NCBI GenBank assembly: GCA_026003015.1
Contig: BPGL01000001.1
Coordinates: forward strand, 128,922-192,921
Length of the DNA: 64,000 nt
Direction: 5' to 3'
DNA from: Actinomycetota bacterium
Lineage (GTDB): Bacteria > Actinomycetota > UBA4738 > HRBIN12
Part shown: piece by piece, positions 38,560 to 47,719 of the stretch
Numbering within the stretch: the stretch's first letter is position 1
How the letters are laid out: every line of letters begins with the position of its first letter
Program-made: the position numbers and the translations under genes
The notes under the pieces: model-generated
The model's input: only the letters and a program-made list of their open reading frames with translations
Databases searched by the model: none
What the model was told of the DNA's origin: nothing

Positions 38560-39324
38560 ATGCGGCTCGTGCGGTTCCGTGACGGCGATCGGATCGCCAC
38601 CGGGGTGCTGGACGCCGACCGAGAGACGGTCCGGGTGCTCGCCGGCACGTTCTTCGAGGACCCGGTCCCGACCGGCGAGACGCGACCCCTCGCGTCGGTG
38701 CGGCTGCTGGCCCCGGTGCTTCCGAGCAAGATCGTCTGCGTCGGGCGCAACTACGCCGCGCACGCCGAGGAGTGGGGGATGACGGTGCCCGAGGAGCCGC
38801 TGCTGTTCCTCAAGCCCTCCACGGCGGTCATCGGGCCCGACGATCCGATCCGGCTGCTGCCCATCTCCAAGCGCGTCGACTACGAGGGGGAGCTCGCGGT
38901 CGTGATCGGTCGGATCGCGCGCCAGATCCGCGCCGAGGACGCCTACCGGGTGATCCTCGGCTACACCTGCGCCAACGACGTCACGCTGCGCGACCTGCAG
39001 CACACGAAGGACCAGTGGACAAGGGCCAAGGGCTTCGATGGGTCGTGCCCGCTCGGCCCGTGGATCGAGACGGAGCTCGACCCGAACGACGCTCGTCTCG
39101 AGACGCGGCTGAACGGCGAGGTGGTCCAACGCGGCAGCACCCGGGACCTCGCGTTCGGCGTGGCGACGCTCGTGGAGTACATCACGACGTTCATGACGCT
39201 GTTGCCCGGCGACGTCCTGCTCACCGGGACGCCGGAGGGGGTCGGGCCGCTGGCCCCGGGCGACGTCGTCGAGGTCGAGGTGGAGGGCGTCGGTACGCTC
39301 CGCAATCCGGTGGAGGCGGGGTGA
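38560..39324 (+). CDS. Fumarylacetoacetate hydrolase family protein coupled to gltX
   Basis: 254 residues. Metal site in DYEGELAVVIGRIA and ANDVTLRDLQHT; GVGPLAPGDVVEVEVEGVG near the end. From memory the pair FAH-gltX is conserved in actinobacteria (Rv2993c-Rv2992c in M. tuberculosis). The TGA overlaps the gltX GTG. Housekeeping role (clearing an oxaloacetate-like by-product) or isomerase of the HpaG type; undecided. Confidence 0.85.
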   Translation: MRLVRFRDGDRIATGVLDADRETVRVLAGTFFEDPVPTGETRPLASVRLLAPVLPSKIVCVGRNYAAHAEEWGMTVPEEPLLFLKPSTAVIGPDDPIRLLPISKRVDYEGELAVVIGRIARQIRAEDAYRVILGYTCANDVTLRDLQHTKDQWTRAKGFDGSCPLGPWIETELDPNDARLETRLNGEVVQRGSTRDLAFGVATLVEYITTFMTLLPGDVLLTGTPEGVGPLAPGDVVEVEVEGVGTLRNPVEAG

Positions 39325-40742
39325 GCGCGGTCCGCTGCCGGTTCGCGCCTGCCCCGAGCGGATCGATCCACGTCGGCAACGCGAGGAGCGCGTTGTTCTC
39401 CTGGCTGTACGCCCGCGGCCGCGGCGGGACGTTCATCTTGCGGATCGAGGACACCGACGCCAGCCGTGTGAGCCAGGCCGCGGTGGGGGGCGTGCTGGAC
39501 GACCTCCGCTGGCTCGGGCTCGACTGGGACGAGGGACCGGAGGTCGGCGGGCCCCACGGCCCCTACCGCCAGTCCGAGCGGCTCGGCATCTACCGCGACG
39601 CGGTCGACCGCTTGCTCGCCGACGGGCGGGCCTACCGCTGCTACTGCACCCCCGAGGAGCTCGAGGAGCGCCGGCGCGCGGCCCTCGAGCGCGGCGAGCC
39701 GCCGGGCTACGACGGGCGCTGCCGGGAGCTCACGAAAGCCGACGTCGCCCGGTTCGAGGCCGAGGGCCGGCCGGCGGCGGTGCGGTTCCGGATGCCCGAA
39801 GGGCCCTGGGTCGTCGAGGACCTCGTCAAGGGGACGGTCCGTTTCGGTCCGGGGCAGCTGCGGGACTTCGTCCTGCTGCGAAGCGACGGCACGCCGGTGT
39901 TCCTGCTCGCGGTCGCCGTCGACGACCTGCTGATGGGCATCACCCACGTCGTCCGCGGCGACGACCTGCTGGCGAGCGCGCCGCGCAACGCCGCCGTCAT
40001 CGAGGCCCTCGGCGGCGTGCCGCCCGCCTACGCGCACCTGCCCCTGGTGTTGGGGCCCGACGGCAGGCCGTTGTCCAAGCGCCACGGCTCGACGAGCGTG
40101 GAGGCGTTCCGCGAGCAGGGCTACCTCCCGGAGGCCCTCGTCAACTACCTCGCGCTCCTGGGCTGGTCGAAGGACGACCACACGACGTTCATGGACCGCG
40201 AGGAGCTCGTGGCCTCGTTCGACCTGGAACGGGTCTCGAGCAACCCGGCGGTCTTCGACGTCGAGAAGCTCACCTGGATGAACACGCACTACATCCAGCA
40301 GCTGGGCGACGACGAGCTGGCCGCGAGATGTCTTCGCTTCCTCACCGGCGCCGGGCTCTCGGTCGACCCGTTGACCCTGCGCGCCGCGATGCCGCTGGTT
40401 CGCGAGCGCATGCGCACCCTCGCGGAGGCGCCGGGTCTGCTGCGGTTCCTGTTCACCGACGACGTCGTGCCCGACGAGCGCGCGGCCACCGTGATCGCGA
40501 AGGCGCCCGAGGGCTACCTCAAGGCGGCGGCGGAGGCGCTCGATGACCTCGAGGGATGGGACGCGACCTCGATCGCCGCGGCGCTGGACGCCCTCGCCGC
40601 CGGAGCGGGCCTCGGCCGCACGAAGGGATGGCAGCCGGTCCGCGCCGCGGTGACCGGCTCCACGGTCTCCCCGCCCCTGCCCGAGTCGCTCGAGCTCCTC
40701 GGCCGCGCGCGCACCGTCGCTCGCCTGCGGGCGGTCTCGTGA
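39321..40742 (+). CDS. gltX: Glutamyl-tRNA synthetase (class I)
   Basis: 473 residues. The HIGH signature appears as IHVGNARSALFSWLYARG and KMSKS as PLSKRHGS; class-I Rossmann fold with a helical anticodon-binding C-terminal domain (about 310-470). With GatCAB and tRNA-Gln(CTG) in the same window, this enzyme probably charges both tRNA-Glu and tRNA-Gln (non-discriminating). GTG start overlaps the preceding stop. Confidence 0.95.
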   Translation: MSAVRCRFAPAPSGSIHVGNARSALFSWLYARGRGGTFILRIEDTDASRVSQAAVGGVLDDLRWLGLDWDEGPEVGGPHGPYRQSERLGIYRDAVDRLLADGRAYRCYCTPEELEERRRAALERGEPPGYDGRCRELTKADVARFEAEGRPAAVRFRMPEGPWVVEDLVKGTVRFGPGQLRDFVLLRSDGTPVFLLAVAVDDLLMGITHVVRGDDLLASAPRNAAVIEALGGVPPAYAHLPLVLGPDGRPLSKRHGSTSVEAFREQGYLPEALVNYLALLGWSKDDHTTFMDREELVASFDLERVSSNPAVFDVEKLTWMNTHYIQQLGDDELAARCLRFLTGAGLSVDPLTLRAAMPLVRERMRTLAEAPGLLRFLFTDDVVPDERAATVIAKAPEGYLKAAAEALDDLEGWDATSIAAALDALAAGAGLGRTKGWQPVRAAVTGSTVSPPLPESLELLGRARTVARLRAVS

Positions 40743-41506
40743 CCGGGCTCGGCGGCCGTCTCGTGACCGCGCTCGTCGCCATGGCCGTGGCGGCGACGCT
40801 GCCGTCGGCCGGCCCGGGGGCTCCCCGTTTCCTCGGCCCACCGCGAGCCGCCGCCGCTGAGGTACCGGCCGAGATCGACCCGGCGCTGCTCCGTCCCGAG
40901 ATCGTGTGGAAGCCGATCCCGTACGGGTCCAAGCGCAAGCGCCAGATGGCCCGATACAGCCGGCGCCACTACGGGGTCCGCAGCTGGCGGCTCGTCGACC
41001 CGCCGGTGATCGTGCAGCACTACACGGCGGGCCTGTCGTGGCGCAGCGCCTGGAACCATTTCGCGAGCAACGATCCGTGGAACGGTGAGCGTCCGGGCAC
41101 CTGCACGCACTTCATCATCGACCGGGACGGAACGATCTACCAGCTCGTGCGGCTGCACGTTCGCTGCCGGCACGTGGTAGGGCTGAACCACGTCGCGATC
41201 GGCATCGAGCACGTCGGCACGAGCGACCGGATGGTGCTCGACGACCCCCAACAGATGCGGTCGTCGCTCGCGCTCACGGTGTGGCTCCAGGCGCGGTTCG
41301 GGATCGCGATCGGCGACGTGATCGGCCACGCCGAGGCCCTCGAGCACCGGCTGCATCACGAGCTCGTCGAGTCGTGGCGGTGCCTGGTCCACGCCGACTT
41401 CCCGCACCGAGCGATGCGCGAGTACCGGGACCGACTCCGCGAGGCGCTCACCGCCGCTGGGGTGCCGGCCGGCCACGGCGTCGACTGGCGGCCGAGCGGC
41501 TGCTGA
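40739..41506 (+). CDS. Secreted N-acetylmuramoyl-L-alanine amidase (Amidase_2 domain)
   Basis: 255 residues. Signal peptide covers about the first 35 residues (VTALVAMAVAATLPSAG...). Amidase_2/PGRP zinc residues: His in VQHYTAGLSW, His in GIEHVG, and the GHAEAL segment. Cleaves the peptide-glycan bond in cell-wall turnover. GTG start overlaps the gltX stop, so it is coupled to tRNA charging by chance of gene order rather than by function. Confidence 0.87.
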   Translation: MTGLGGRLVTALVAMAVAATLPSAGPGAPRFLGPPRAAAAEVPAEIDPALLRPEIVWKPIPYGSKRKRQMARYSRRHYGVRSWRLVDPPVIVQHYTAGLSWRSAWNHFASNDPWNGERPGTCTHFIIDRDGTIYQLVRLHVRCRHVVGLNHVAIGIEHVGTSDRMVLDDPQQMRSSLALTVWLQARFGIAIGDVIGHAEALEHRLHHELVESWRCLVHADFPHRAMREYRDRLREALTAAGVPAGHGVDWRPSGC

Positions 41507-41514
41507 GGAGCCGA

Positions 41515-42492
41515 TCAGCCGACGGGGCGTGGCGGCGCGCCGGCGGCGAGGGCGAGGAGCTGCACGTGGGCGGCCTGGTCGATCGTGCCGCGCCCGTCGT
41601 AGGAGCCGACGCCTCCTCGATCGAACAGCCCCGTCGTGGGATCTCGCGCCTCCTCGAGGAGGCGCCGCGCGTGGTCGGCCAGGCGCTCGCGGGTCGGCCC
41701 GGCGGCCTCGGGGAGGGCGAGGAGCTCGCGGAACCAGATCGCGAGGAACGGCGGCGGCTCGGACCAGACGCGCTCGAGGGGAAACGCCTCGAGGGATCGG
41801 AACGCCAGGTCCCGAGCCCGCGTGCGGTGCGTCGCAGAGGGCTCGAGGTCGCCGAGCAGCCGGAGCAGCCCCACGGTCGAGCCCTGGTTGTAGGTCCAGA
41901 CGGTCGGCCCGACGGCGCCGTCGGGGCCGAGCCGATCGGCGATCAACCCATCGCGACGACCCAGCGTCGATCCGATCCACGCCGCGCAGCGCGCCGCGAA
42001 GGCCGGGTCGGACCCGAGCGCGAGCGCGAGCTCCCCCGCCGGCGCGGTGCTGCACGCGTTGCGGTCGCCGTGGGCCTCCCGCCAGCGGACCCCTCCGTCG
42101 CGGTGTTCGCCGGTGCGCACGAACCGCAGCGCGCGCGCCGCGCGACGGCGGTCGCTGCTCCGGCCGATCCTCAGGGACACGAGCCCGAGCCAGGCGTTGT
42201 CGTCGTAGAAGCGGAGCCGGGCGCCGGGGACCGGCAGGTAACCGGGGCCGCCGCGGTAGGGGCGGAGCAGTCGGGTCAGCCGCGTGACCCCGGGGTCGTG
42301 GTCGAGTGCGGCCAGGTCGACCGCGGCGGCGAGCACGTGCACGAGCGTCCACAGGCTCGCACGGTCGCGCGCCCCCGGCCGCTCGGCGACGACGCGCGAC
42401 GGCCCGGCCCATCGAAGGCTCGCGCGCTCCAGCGCCCTCCAGGCGTCGAGCGCCGCGCGAACGAGCTCGTCGCGCGAGGCCGCGGCGGCCAC
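41515..42492 (-). CDS. GH76 (alpha-1,6-mannanase)-like glycoside hydrolase
   Basis: 325 residues, alpha/alpha toroid-type enzyme. YDDNAWLGLVSL and TYNQGSTVGLLRLL are the GH76 catalytic segments with the paired acidic residues. No signal peptide is visible, which is odd for a glycan hydrolase; the product may act in the cytoplasm or the start may be further upstream. GTG 42492 lies 8 nt after the preceding gene's stop, likely the same transcript. Confidence 0.78.
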   Translation of the reverse strand: MAAAASRDELVRAALDAWRALERASLRWAGPSRVVAERPGARDRASLWTLVHVLAAAVDLAALDHDPGVTRLTRLLRPYRGGPGYLPVPGARLRFYDDNAWLGLVSLRIGRSSDRRRAARALRFVRTGEHRDGGVRWREAHGDRNACSTAPAGELALALGSDPAFAARCAAWIGSTLGRRDGLIADRLGPDGAVGPTVWTYNQGSTVGLLRLLGDLEPSATHRTRARDLAFRSLEAFPLERVWSEPPPFLAIWFRELLALPEAAGPTRERLADHARRLLEEARDPTTGLFDRGGVGSYDGRGTIDQAAHVQLLALAAGAPPRPVG

Positions 42493-42500
42493 GGACGGCC

Positions 42501-44192
42501 CTACGAGACCCGGCGGAGCAGGGAGGGCAGCATCGACGACGGGTAAGCCACCTCGAAGGCTCGCGCCCCCGGGTCGGACGGCGCCGACGCGCCCTCGCCC
42601 GCCAGATCCCCTTGCGTGAGGGCCATCACGTGGCGGGCCACGTCGCGCAGATCGGCCCGCACGCTCGCGAGCGCCTCGAGGTCGACGAACAGCTCCGTCG
42701 GCTTGACCTCCCGCACCACCGGCGCGCCGAAGGCCTCGTCGATGGACCGCGCGAGGCCCGCCATCGGGATCTGGAAGGCACCGGAGATCCGGGGATCGGG
42801 AGTGGAGCCGTGGTCGGCCGTCACGAGCAGGGCCCAGCGCTCCTCGCCGACCTCGCGGTTCAGGATGTCGATCAGCACCGGGAGGTACTCGTCCTGGGTC
42901 CGCAGGGTGTCGTGCATCTCTCGGCTGTTCATCGAGAAGGTGTGCCCGACCTGGTCGATCACCTTGTAGTTCAGGAAGAGCAGGTCGGGCGCGTCGTGGC
43001 GGCCGAAGCCCTCGCGGCGGATCACCTCCTCCACGACACGGGTCTGGTAGGGGATCCGGGCCGGCGAGAGGAACCCGCCCTGCAGCACGTCGTCGGCCAG
43101 TCCGTGCTCCCGCCATCGTCCGTCGGCCGCGCCGTCGGCCGCGTCAAGCGCGGGCAGGTACGTCGCGAGGCCCGGGAGGCCGTTGACGTAGGCGGGGAAG
43201 CGGTACCACCGCGGAAGGGGCTCGGGAAGGTTCCAGCGGGGGTACTCGGCGCCCAGGGTCTTGGCGTCGGGGTCCTGGCGGAGCACGGCGAGCGGACGCT
43301 CGTTGCCGGCCCACGCCGAGCCGTGGCCGAGCATGCCGAGCTGGATCGCGAGCGACCCCACCATCCCCGTGACCGACCGTCCGCCGGTGGCCTCGACGTA
43401 GCGATCGGCGAGCGTGGGGCGCTCGAGGAGCGATGGCCCGTCGTTCCAGGGCATCACGATGCCGCCGCCCACGCGCAGCCGGTGACCGACCATGCGGTGC
43501 GTGGCCGGGAACACGCCCGTGCCGATCGTCGCGTGGACCGGGGCGCTGTTCGTCGGACTCGAGCCGGACTCGGCGTGCTCGATCCAGGCGCCGTCGGGGA
43601 CGAGGGAGCGCAGGTTCGGCCAGGCCGTCGGCCACTGATCCAGGACGTTGCGCCCCGCGCCGTCCCACACGAGCGTCACGAGCAGCCGCGGCGGCTCGGG
43701 GCGTCGGACGGCCGGCTCCAGCACGCGCGCGAGCGCGCGCCCCTGCGTCGACGGGAGCCGGAAGCCGAGCAGCTCCGCCCAGGTCGGTGCGATGTCCGCG
43801 GCCGAGGCCCGCTCGTCGACGACGCCGAGCGGGCGGATGAACCCCGGGCCGTACCAGAACATCGGCACGCGCGAGGTGTAGTCCCAGGGACCCGCGTGCG
43901 GGAGCCCGTCGCCGACGTAGTTCGGCGCGAGCGGCAGGATCTGCAGCTCGCCGCTGCGCCGCGGGTCGTAGCCGCGCGCCGTGCGGCGGATCCAGGTCGG
44001 GTTCAGGGCCGAGGCCGCCTCGGCGATCGGGTCGGCCGGTGGGACGAGCGCGGGCCCGGTCGACCTCGACCCGGCGCCGCCGGGTCGCGCGGGCGTGCAC
44101 GCGCCCAGGGTCGTCGCCGCGATCGCACCGGCCGACAGACGCAGGAAGGATCGCCGGCTCCAGCGCAACGGGGTGGCCGATCGTGCCGACAC
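42501..44192 (-). CDS. Tat-exported lipoprotein, alkaline-phosphatase-like phosphodiesterase
   Basis: 563 residues from the GTG at 44192. A twin-Arg signal (RRSFLRLSAGAIAAT) ends in a lipobox LGAC, so it is a Tat-translocated lipoprotein. The mature domain belongs to the alkaline phosphatase/nucleotide pyrophosphatase superfamily: LVWDGAGRN with metal Asp, NSAPVHATIGTGVFPATHRM, and TADHGSTPDPR with metal ligands. Substrate unknown. The GTG 8 nt after TAGCCT (44206 to 44201) was chosen as leaderless start; 44210 is the longer alternative. Confidence 0.85.
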   Translation of the reverse strand: MSARSATPLRWSRRSFLRLSAGAIAATTLGACTPARPGGAGSRSTGPALVPPADPIAEAASALNPTWIRRTARGYDPRRSGELQILPLAPNYVGDGLPHAGPWDYTSRVPMFWYGPGFIRPLGVVDERASAADIAPTWAELLGFRLPSTQGRALARVLEPAVRRPEPPRLLVTLVWDGAGRNVLDQWPTAWPNLRSLVPDGAWIEHAESGSSPTNSAPVHATIGTGVFPATHRMVGHRLRVGGGIVMPWNDGPSLLERPTLADRYVEATGGRSVTGMVGSLAIQLGMLGHGSAWAGNERPLAVLRQDPDAKTLGAEYPRWNLPEPLPRWYRFPAYVNGLPGLATYLPALDAADGAADGRWREHGLADDVLQGGFLSPARIPYQTRVVEEVIRREGFGRHDAPDLLFLNYKVIDQVGHTFSMNSREMHDTLRTQDEYLPVLIDILNREVGEERWALLVTADHGSTPDPRISGAFQIPMAGLARSIDEAFGAPVVREVKPTELFVDLEALASVRADLRDVARHVMALTQGDLAGEGASAPSDPGARAFEVAYPSSMLPSLLRRVS

Positions 44193-44200
44193 GCAGGCGA

Positions 44201-44276
44201 AGGCTAGCACGGGCCTGCGCCACGCCGGCGGGCCGCGGTTCCGGCGCGACCGCGGCGAACGATCCCGACGTAGGCT
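44201..44276. promoter_or_regulatory. Divergent leaderless -10 elements
   Basis: Minus strand TAGCCT (44206 to 44201), 8 nt from the phosphodiesterase GTG; plus strand TAGGCT (44271-44276), 9 nt from the methyltransferase ATG. Confidence 0.5.
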
Positions 44277-44285
44277 CTCATCGCG

Positions 44286-44768
44286 ATGGGGCGAGGAGAG
44301 CCGCCTGCCCTGGGGCCGCGCGGCGAGGGGTGGGTCGCGATCCAGGCCGTGCTCCTCCTGGGGCTCGCCGCAACGGGGGCGCTCGGGCCGCGGTGGCCCG
44401 ATACGCTCGAGCGGCCGCTGATCGCCGCGGCCTTCGTCGTGGGGGTCCTCGGCGGCGCGCTGGTCCTCGGCGGCGCGCTGCGCCTCGGGGCGCAGCTCAC
44501 CCCGTACCCGAGGCCGATCGAGGGCGGGAGCCTACGACAGGACGGGGTGTACGCCCTCGTCCGACACCCGATCTACGGTGGCGTGCTGCTGCTCGGGCTT
44601 GCGTGGAGCCTCGCGGGCTCGTGGCTCGGGCTCGGACCGACGGCGCTCCTCGCGCTGCTCTTCGAGCTGAAGTCCCGGCGCGAGGAGCTCTGGCTCGCCG
44701 AGCACCACGAGGCCTACCGGGCCTACCGGGAGCGCGTCCGCCACCGCTTCATCCCTCGGGTGTGGTGA
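44286..44768 (+). CDS. Isoprenylcysteine carboxyl methyltransferase-like membrane protein
   Basis: 160-residue membrane protein with about four helices. The [22 protein letters not shown] and [19 protein letters not shown] segments (RHP and E-x-E/YxxY) are the SAM-binding hallmark of the ICMT/PEMT family. Substrate unknown; bacterial members methylate diverse lipids or quinone-like compounds. The 3' end overlaps the convergent sigma gene by 46 bp. Confidence 0.83.
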   Translation: MGRGEPPALGPRGEGWVAIQAVLLLGLAATGALGPRWPDTLERPLIAAAFVVGVLGGALVLGGALRLGAQLTPYPRPIEGGSLRQDGVYALVRHPIYGGVLLLGLAWSLAGSWLGLGPTALLALLFELKSRREELWLAEHHEAYRAYRERVRHRFIPRVW

Positions 44769-45778
44769 GCCGGCAGCGGGTCCAGGTGCGCCGGCAAGCC
44801 GAAGAGCGGGAACAGGCGCTCGGTATCGAGGTGGAAGGTGATCCCGGCGAGCTTGCCGCCCGAGATCTCGAGCACCTGGAGCGACCACGGCGCGAGGCCG
44901 CCGTCGGAGCTCGGCTTGTACTGGCCGTACGCCGGCAGGCCGTTGGCCGCCGTCGGAACGAGCCGCGAGCCCTTGCAGCCGATCCCGGGCCCGAGGCACC
45001 ACGCGACGACGTCCTCGTGGCTTTGGAGCCACAGCGCGTAGGGAGGCATCGACCAGGTCGCGTCCCGGTGCAGCAGCGAGACGAGCGCGTCCATGTCGTA
45101 GCGCTCGAACGCCTCCACGTAGCGGGCGAGGAGCCGCCGCTGCTCCGGATCCTCCGGCCGCAGGATCTCCGCCTCGACCACCCGGCGAGCCTCGAGCGTG
45201 GCCCGAGCGCGCTGGAGGGCGCTGTTCACCGAGGCCACCGACGTGTCGAGCAGCTCCGCAACCTCGCTCGCCCTCCACCGCAGCACCTCGCGCAGGACGA
45301 GCACCGCGCGCTGGCGGGGCGGCAGGTGCTGGAGGGCCGCGATGAACGCGAGGCGGATCGACTCCCTGGTTGCGACGATCTCACCCGGATCGGCGTCCTC
45401 GGGCAGCACCCGGTCGTCGGGGATCGGCTCCACCCAGGTCTCCTGCGGGAGCGGCGGCGGCAGCGCCTCGTCGGCCGAGCCAGCCGGGCCGAGGTCCATC
45501 GGCCGAGCGCGCCGCTGCGGCTCGTTCAGCATGTCGAGACACACGTTCGTCGCGATCCGGTACAGCCACGAGCGGAAGGAGGCGCGATGCTCGAAGCGGT
45601 CGAACGCGCGCCAGGCCCGCACGAACGTCTCCTGAACGGCGTCCTCCGCTTCGAAGGTCGAGCCGAGCAGGCGGTAGCAGTACGCGGTGAGCTGCTTGCG
45701 GGAGCGCTCGAGCTCCCGGTCTAGGTCCTCGCGACGCGCAACGGCCGTCGCGGCCGCTTCGTCCGCCGGTCCCCCCAC
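44723..45778 (-). CDS. ECF sigma factor of the SigX5/TIGR02960 type with C-terminal SnoaL-like domain
   Basis: 351 residues. Sigma region 2 ([27 protein letters not shown]) and region 4 ([44 protein letters not shown]) flank a linker; residues about 210-330 form a SnoaL-like domain ([30 protein letters not shown]) typical of this group. No anti-sigma gene is next to it, as is usual when the C-terminal domain itself regulates. Divergent from a DHFR-like gene and a VOC gene. GTG 9 nt after TATCCT. Confidence 0.9.
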   Translation of the reverse strand: MGGPADEAAATAVARREDLDRELERSRKQLTAYCYRLLGSTFEAEDAVQETFVRAWRAFDRFEHRASFRSWLYRIATNVCLDMLNEPQRRARPMDLGPAGSADEALPPPLPQETWVEPIPDDRVLPEDADPGEIVATRESIRLAFIAALQHLPPRQRAVLVLREVLRWRASEVAELLDTSVASVNSALQRARATLEARRVVEAEILRPEDPEQRRLLARYVEAFERYDMDALVSLLHRDATWSMPPYALWLQSHEDVVAWCLGPGIGCKGSRLVPTAANGLPAYGQYKPSSDGGLAPWSLQVLEISGGKLAGITFHLDTERLFPLFGLPAHLDPLPAHHTRGMKRWRTRSR

Positions 45779-45787
45779 CGTGCAACC

Positions 45788-45793
45788 AGGATA
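45788..45793 (-). promoter_or_regulatory. -10 element (TATCCT) of the sigma gene
   Basis: TATCCT (45793 to 45788) ends 9 nt before the GTG at 45778. The 177-bp gap to the next gene holds no other clear element apart from a GAGGAGG site before 45956. Confidence 0.45.
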
Positions 45794-45955
45794 GCCGGAG
45801 TCCTGGGCAGCGGCACCCGCCCGCCGGCGGGCCGCCGAGCATCCAAGCGCGGAACGCCTCCCCTGGGAGATGATGAGGCACCCGATGAGTCTCGGGGGGG
45901 CGAACCGTCAATACCGAGGAAGGTCATCACCCGACGCCCGAGGAGGTATCCGACG

Positions 45956-46543
45956 ATGAGGAAGCTCGTGGTCCTGACGTTCGTGTCGCTCGACGGCGTC
46001 ATGCAGGCCCCCGGCGGCAAGGGGGAGGACCCGTCGGACGGCTTCGACCTCGAGGGGTGGGCCGTCCCGCACTTCGACGAGGCCGTGGGGGCTGAGATGG
46101 AGCGCCAGATGCGCCCGCCCTTCGATCTGCTGCTCGGCAGGAGGACCTACGAGATCTTCGCCTCGTACTGGCCCCACCACGACAGCCCGATCAACGACGC
46201 CCGGAAGTACGTGGTCTCGCACGGGGAGATCCGTTCGGAGTGGGATGGCACCGTTCCCGTGTCGGGCGACGTGGTCGCCGCGATCCGGAGGCTGAAGGCG
46301 GAGGACGGTCCGATGCTGCAGGTCCACGGGAGCAGCGTCCTCATCCAGACGCTCCTCGCGAACGACCTCGTGGACGAGCTCTGGTTGAAGATCTTCCCCG
46401 TCGTGCTCGGCACGGGGAAGCGCCTGTTCGGAGGCGGGGTGGTTCCCGCGGCGTTCAGGCTGAAGGACTCGAACGTCACGCCGAGCGGCGTGATCTTCGC
46501 GTCCTACGAGCGAGCGGGCAAGGTCGAATTGGGCTCCTTCTGA
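45956..46543 (+). CDS. Dihydrofolate reductase/RibD C-terminal family protein
   Basis: 195 residues. The RibD_C/DHFR-like fold is clear from MRKLVVLTFVSLDGVMQAPGG at the start and LLLGRRTYEIFASYWP in the middle; the C-terminal region has LWLKIFPVVLGTGKRLFGGG. Physiological substrate unknown. Such genes are recurrent neighbours of SigX5-type sigma factors. It has a good GAGGAGG site and precedes a VOC gene by 43 nt. Confidence 0.87.
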   Translation: MRKLVVLTFVSLDGVMQAPGGKGEDPSDGFDLEGWAVPHFDEAVGAEMERQMRPPFDLLLGRRTYEIFASYWPHHDSPINDARKYVVSHGEIRSEWDGTVPVSGDVVAAIRRLKAEDGPMLQVHGSSVLIQTLLANDLVDELWLKIFPVVLGTGKRLFGGGVVPAAFRLKDSNVTPSGVIFASYERAGKVELGSF

Positions 46544-46586
46544 TGAACCGAGGGGCCGCGCGACCCATCAGGGAAGGAGCGACGGT

Positions 46587-47531
46587 ATGACGGAGGAGAG
46601 GATCACCATCACCCCGCACCTGTGGTTCGACCGGGAGGCGCGGGAAGCGGCCGAGCGCTACTGCTCGCTGTTCCCCGACGGCCACATCCGGTCGGTGACG
46701 ACGTTGCGCGACACCCCCTCGGGCGACTGCGACGTCGTGAGCTTCTCGCTCGCCGGCCAACCGTTCATGGCGATCAGCGCCGGGCCGCTGTTCCGGTTCA
46801 ACCCCTCCGTGTCGTTCATCGTGAACCACGACCCGTCGCGCGACGGCGAGGCGCGAGCGCACCTCGACGCGCTGTGGGACGCGCTCGCCGATGGGGGCCT
46901 GGTGCGCATGCCGCTCGACGCCTACCCGTTCAGCCCGCGCTACGGCTGGGTCGAGGACCGCTACGGGGTGAACTGGCAGCTGATCCTCTCCGACCCCGAG
47001 GGAGAGCCGCGCCCGTCCATCGTCCCGGCGCTGCTGTTCACCGGCGAGGTCACGGGCAAGGCGGAGGAGGCGGGCGCGTTCTACCGCTCGGTGTTCCCCG
47101 GCTCGCGCCCCGGGCGGCTCCTCCGCTGGCCCGCGGGCATGGAGCCCGAGCGCGAGGGGACGGTGATGTACTCGGACTTCCGTCTGGGGGAGACGTGGTT
47201 CGCCGCCATGGACAGCGCGGAGGACCACGGCTTCGGGTTCAACGAGGCGATCTCGTTCGTGGTCCCCTGCGCCTCCCAGGAGGAGATCGACCGATACTGG
47301 GCGGCGCTGTCGGCCGTGCCCGAGGCCGAGGCCTGCGGCTGGTGCAAGGACCGCTACGGCCTGTCCTGGCAGATCGCGCCCGCCGCGATGGACGCGATGA
47401 TGGCCTGCGGCGACCAGGCGAAGATCGACCGGCTCACCCAGGCGTTCCTGCCGATGAAGAAGCTCGATCTCGCGGCGCTGCAGGCCGCGTTCGAGGGCGA
47501 GGGCGCGCCGGTGAGACCCGACCTCGGCTGA
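46587..47531 (+). CDS. Tandem VOC/PhnB-like protein (3-demethylubiquinone methyltransferase-like fold)
   Basis: 314 residues with two PhnB/glyoxalase-fold repeats: ITPHLWFDREAREAAERYCSLFPDGHI opens the first and VPALLFTGEVTGKAEEAGAFYRSVFPG the second; each ends with a DRYG(V/L)-WQ segment. Metal-dependent lyase or a small-molecule binder; the enzymatic activity is not assigned. Frequent partner of this type of ECF sigma factor. Confidence 0.85.
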   Translation: MTEERITITPHLWFDREAREAAERYCSLFPDGHIRSVTTLRDTPSGDCDVVSFSLAGQPFMAISAGPLFRFNPSVSFIVNHDPSRDGEARAHLDALWDALADGGLVRMPLDAYPFSPRYGWVEDRYGVNWQLILSDPEGEPRPSIVPALLFTGEVTGKAEEAGAFYRSVFPGSRPGRLLRWPAGMEPEREGTVMYSDFRLGETWFAAMDSAEDHGFGFNEAISFVVPCASQEEIDRYWAALSAVPEAEACGWCKDRYGLSWQIAPAAMDAMMACGDQAKIDRLTQAFLPMKKLDLAALQAAFEGEGAPVRPDLG

Positions 47532-47593
47532 GATGCGCGTGCCCAGGGCTTCCCGCGGCGGACCTCGTGCCACCCGCGCATCGGAGGGTCGAG

Positions 47594-47666
47594 TAGTCCC
47601 AACGGGATTCGAACCCGTGTCTCCACCTTGAGAGGGTGGTGTCCTAGGCCGCTAGACGATGGGACC
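47594..47666 (-). tRNA. tRNA-Glu (anticodon CTC)
   Basis: 73 nt. Acceptor pairing GGTCCCA/TGGGACT, anticodon stem CCACC/GGTGG around the loop CTCTCAA, and T-loop GGTTCGAATC; discriminator A, CCA not encoded. Confidence 0.95.
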
Positions 47667-47678
47667 GTCGGCCCAGGC

Positions 47679-47684
47679 AGGATA
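47679..47684 (-). promoter_or_regulatory. -10 element (TATCCT) for tRNA-Glu
   Basis: TATCCT lies 12 nt upstream of the mature 5' end of the tRNA. Confidence 0.45.
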
Positions 47685-47719
47685 GCGCAGCCCCCGCGTC
47701 GGGGGGCCGCATCGGGCGG

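Noticed and set aside
45779-45955. ECF-type GGAAC/GTC autoregulatory promoter between the sigma gene and the DHFR-like gene
   Set aside because: GGAAC occurs at 45851 but no matching -10 follows at the correct distance; not enough to call.
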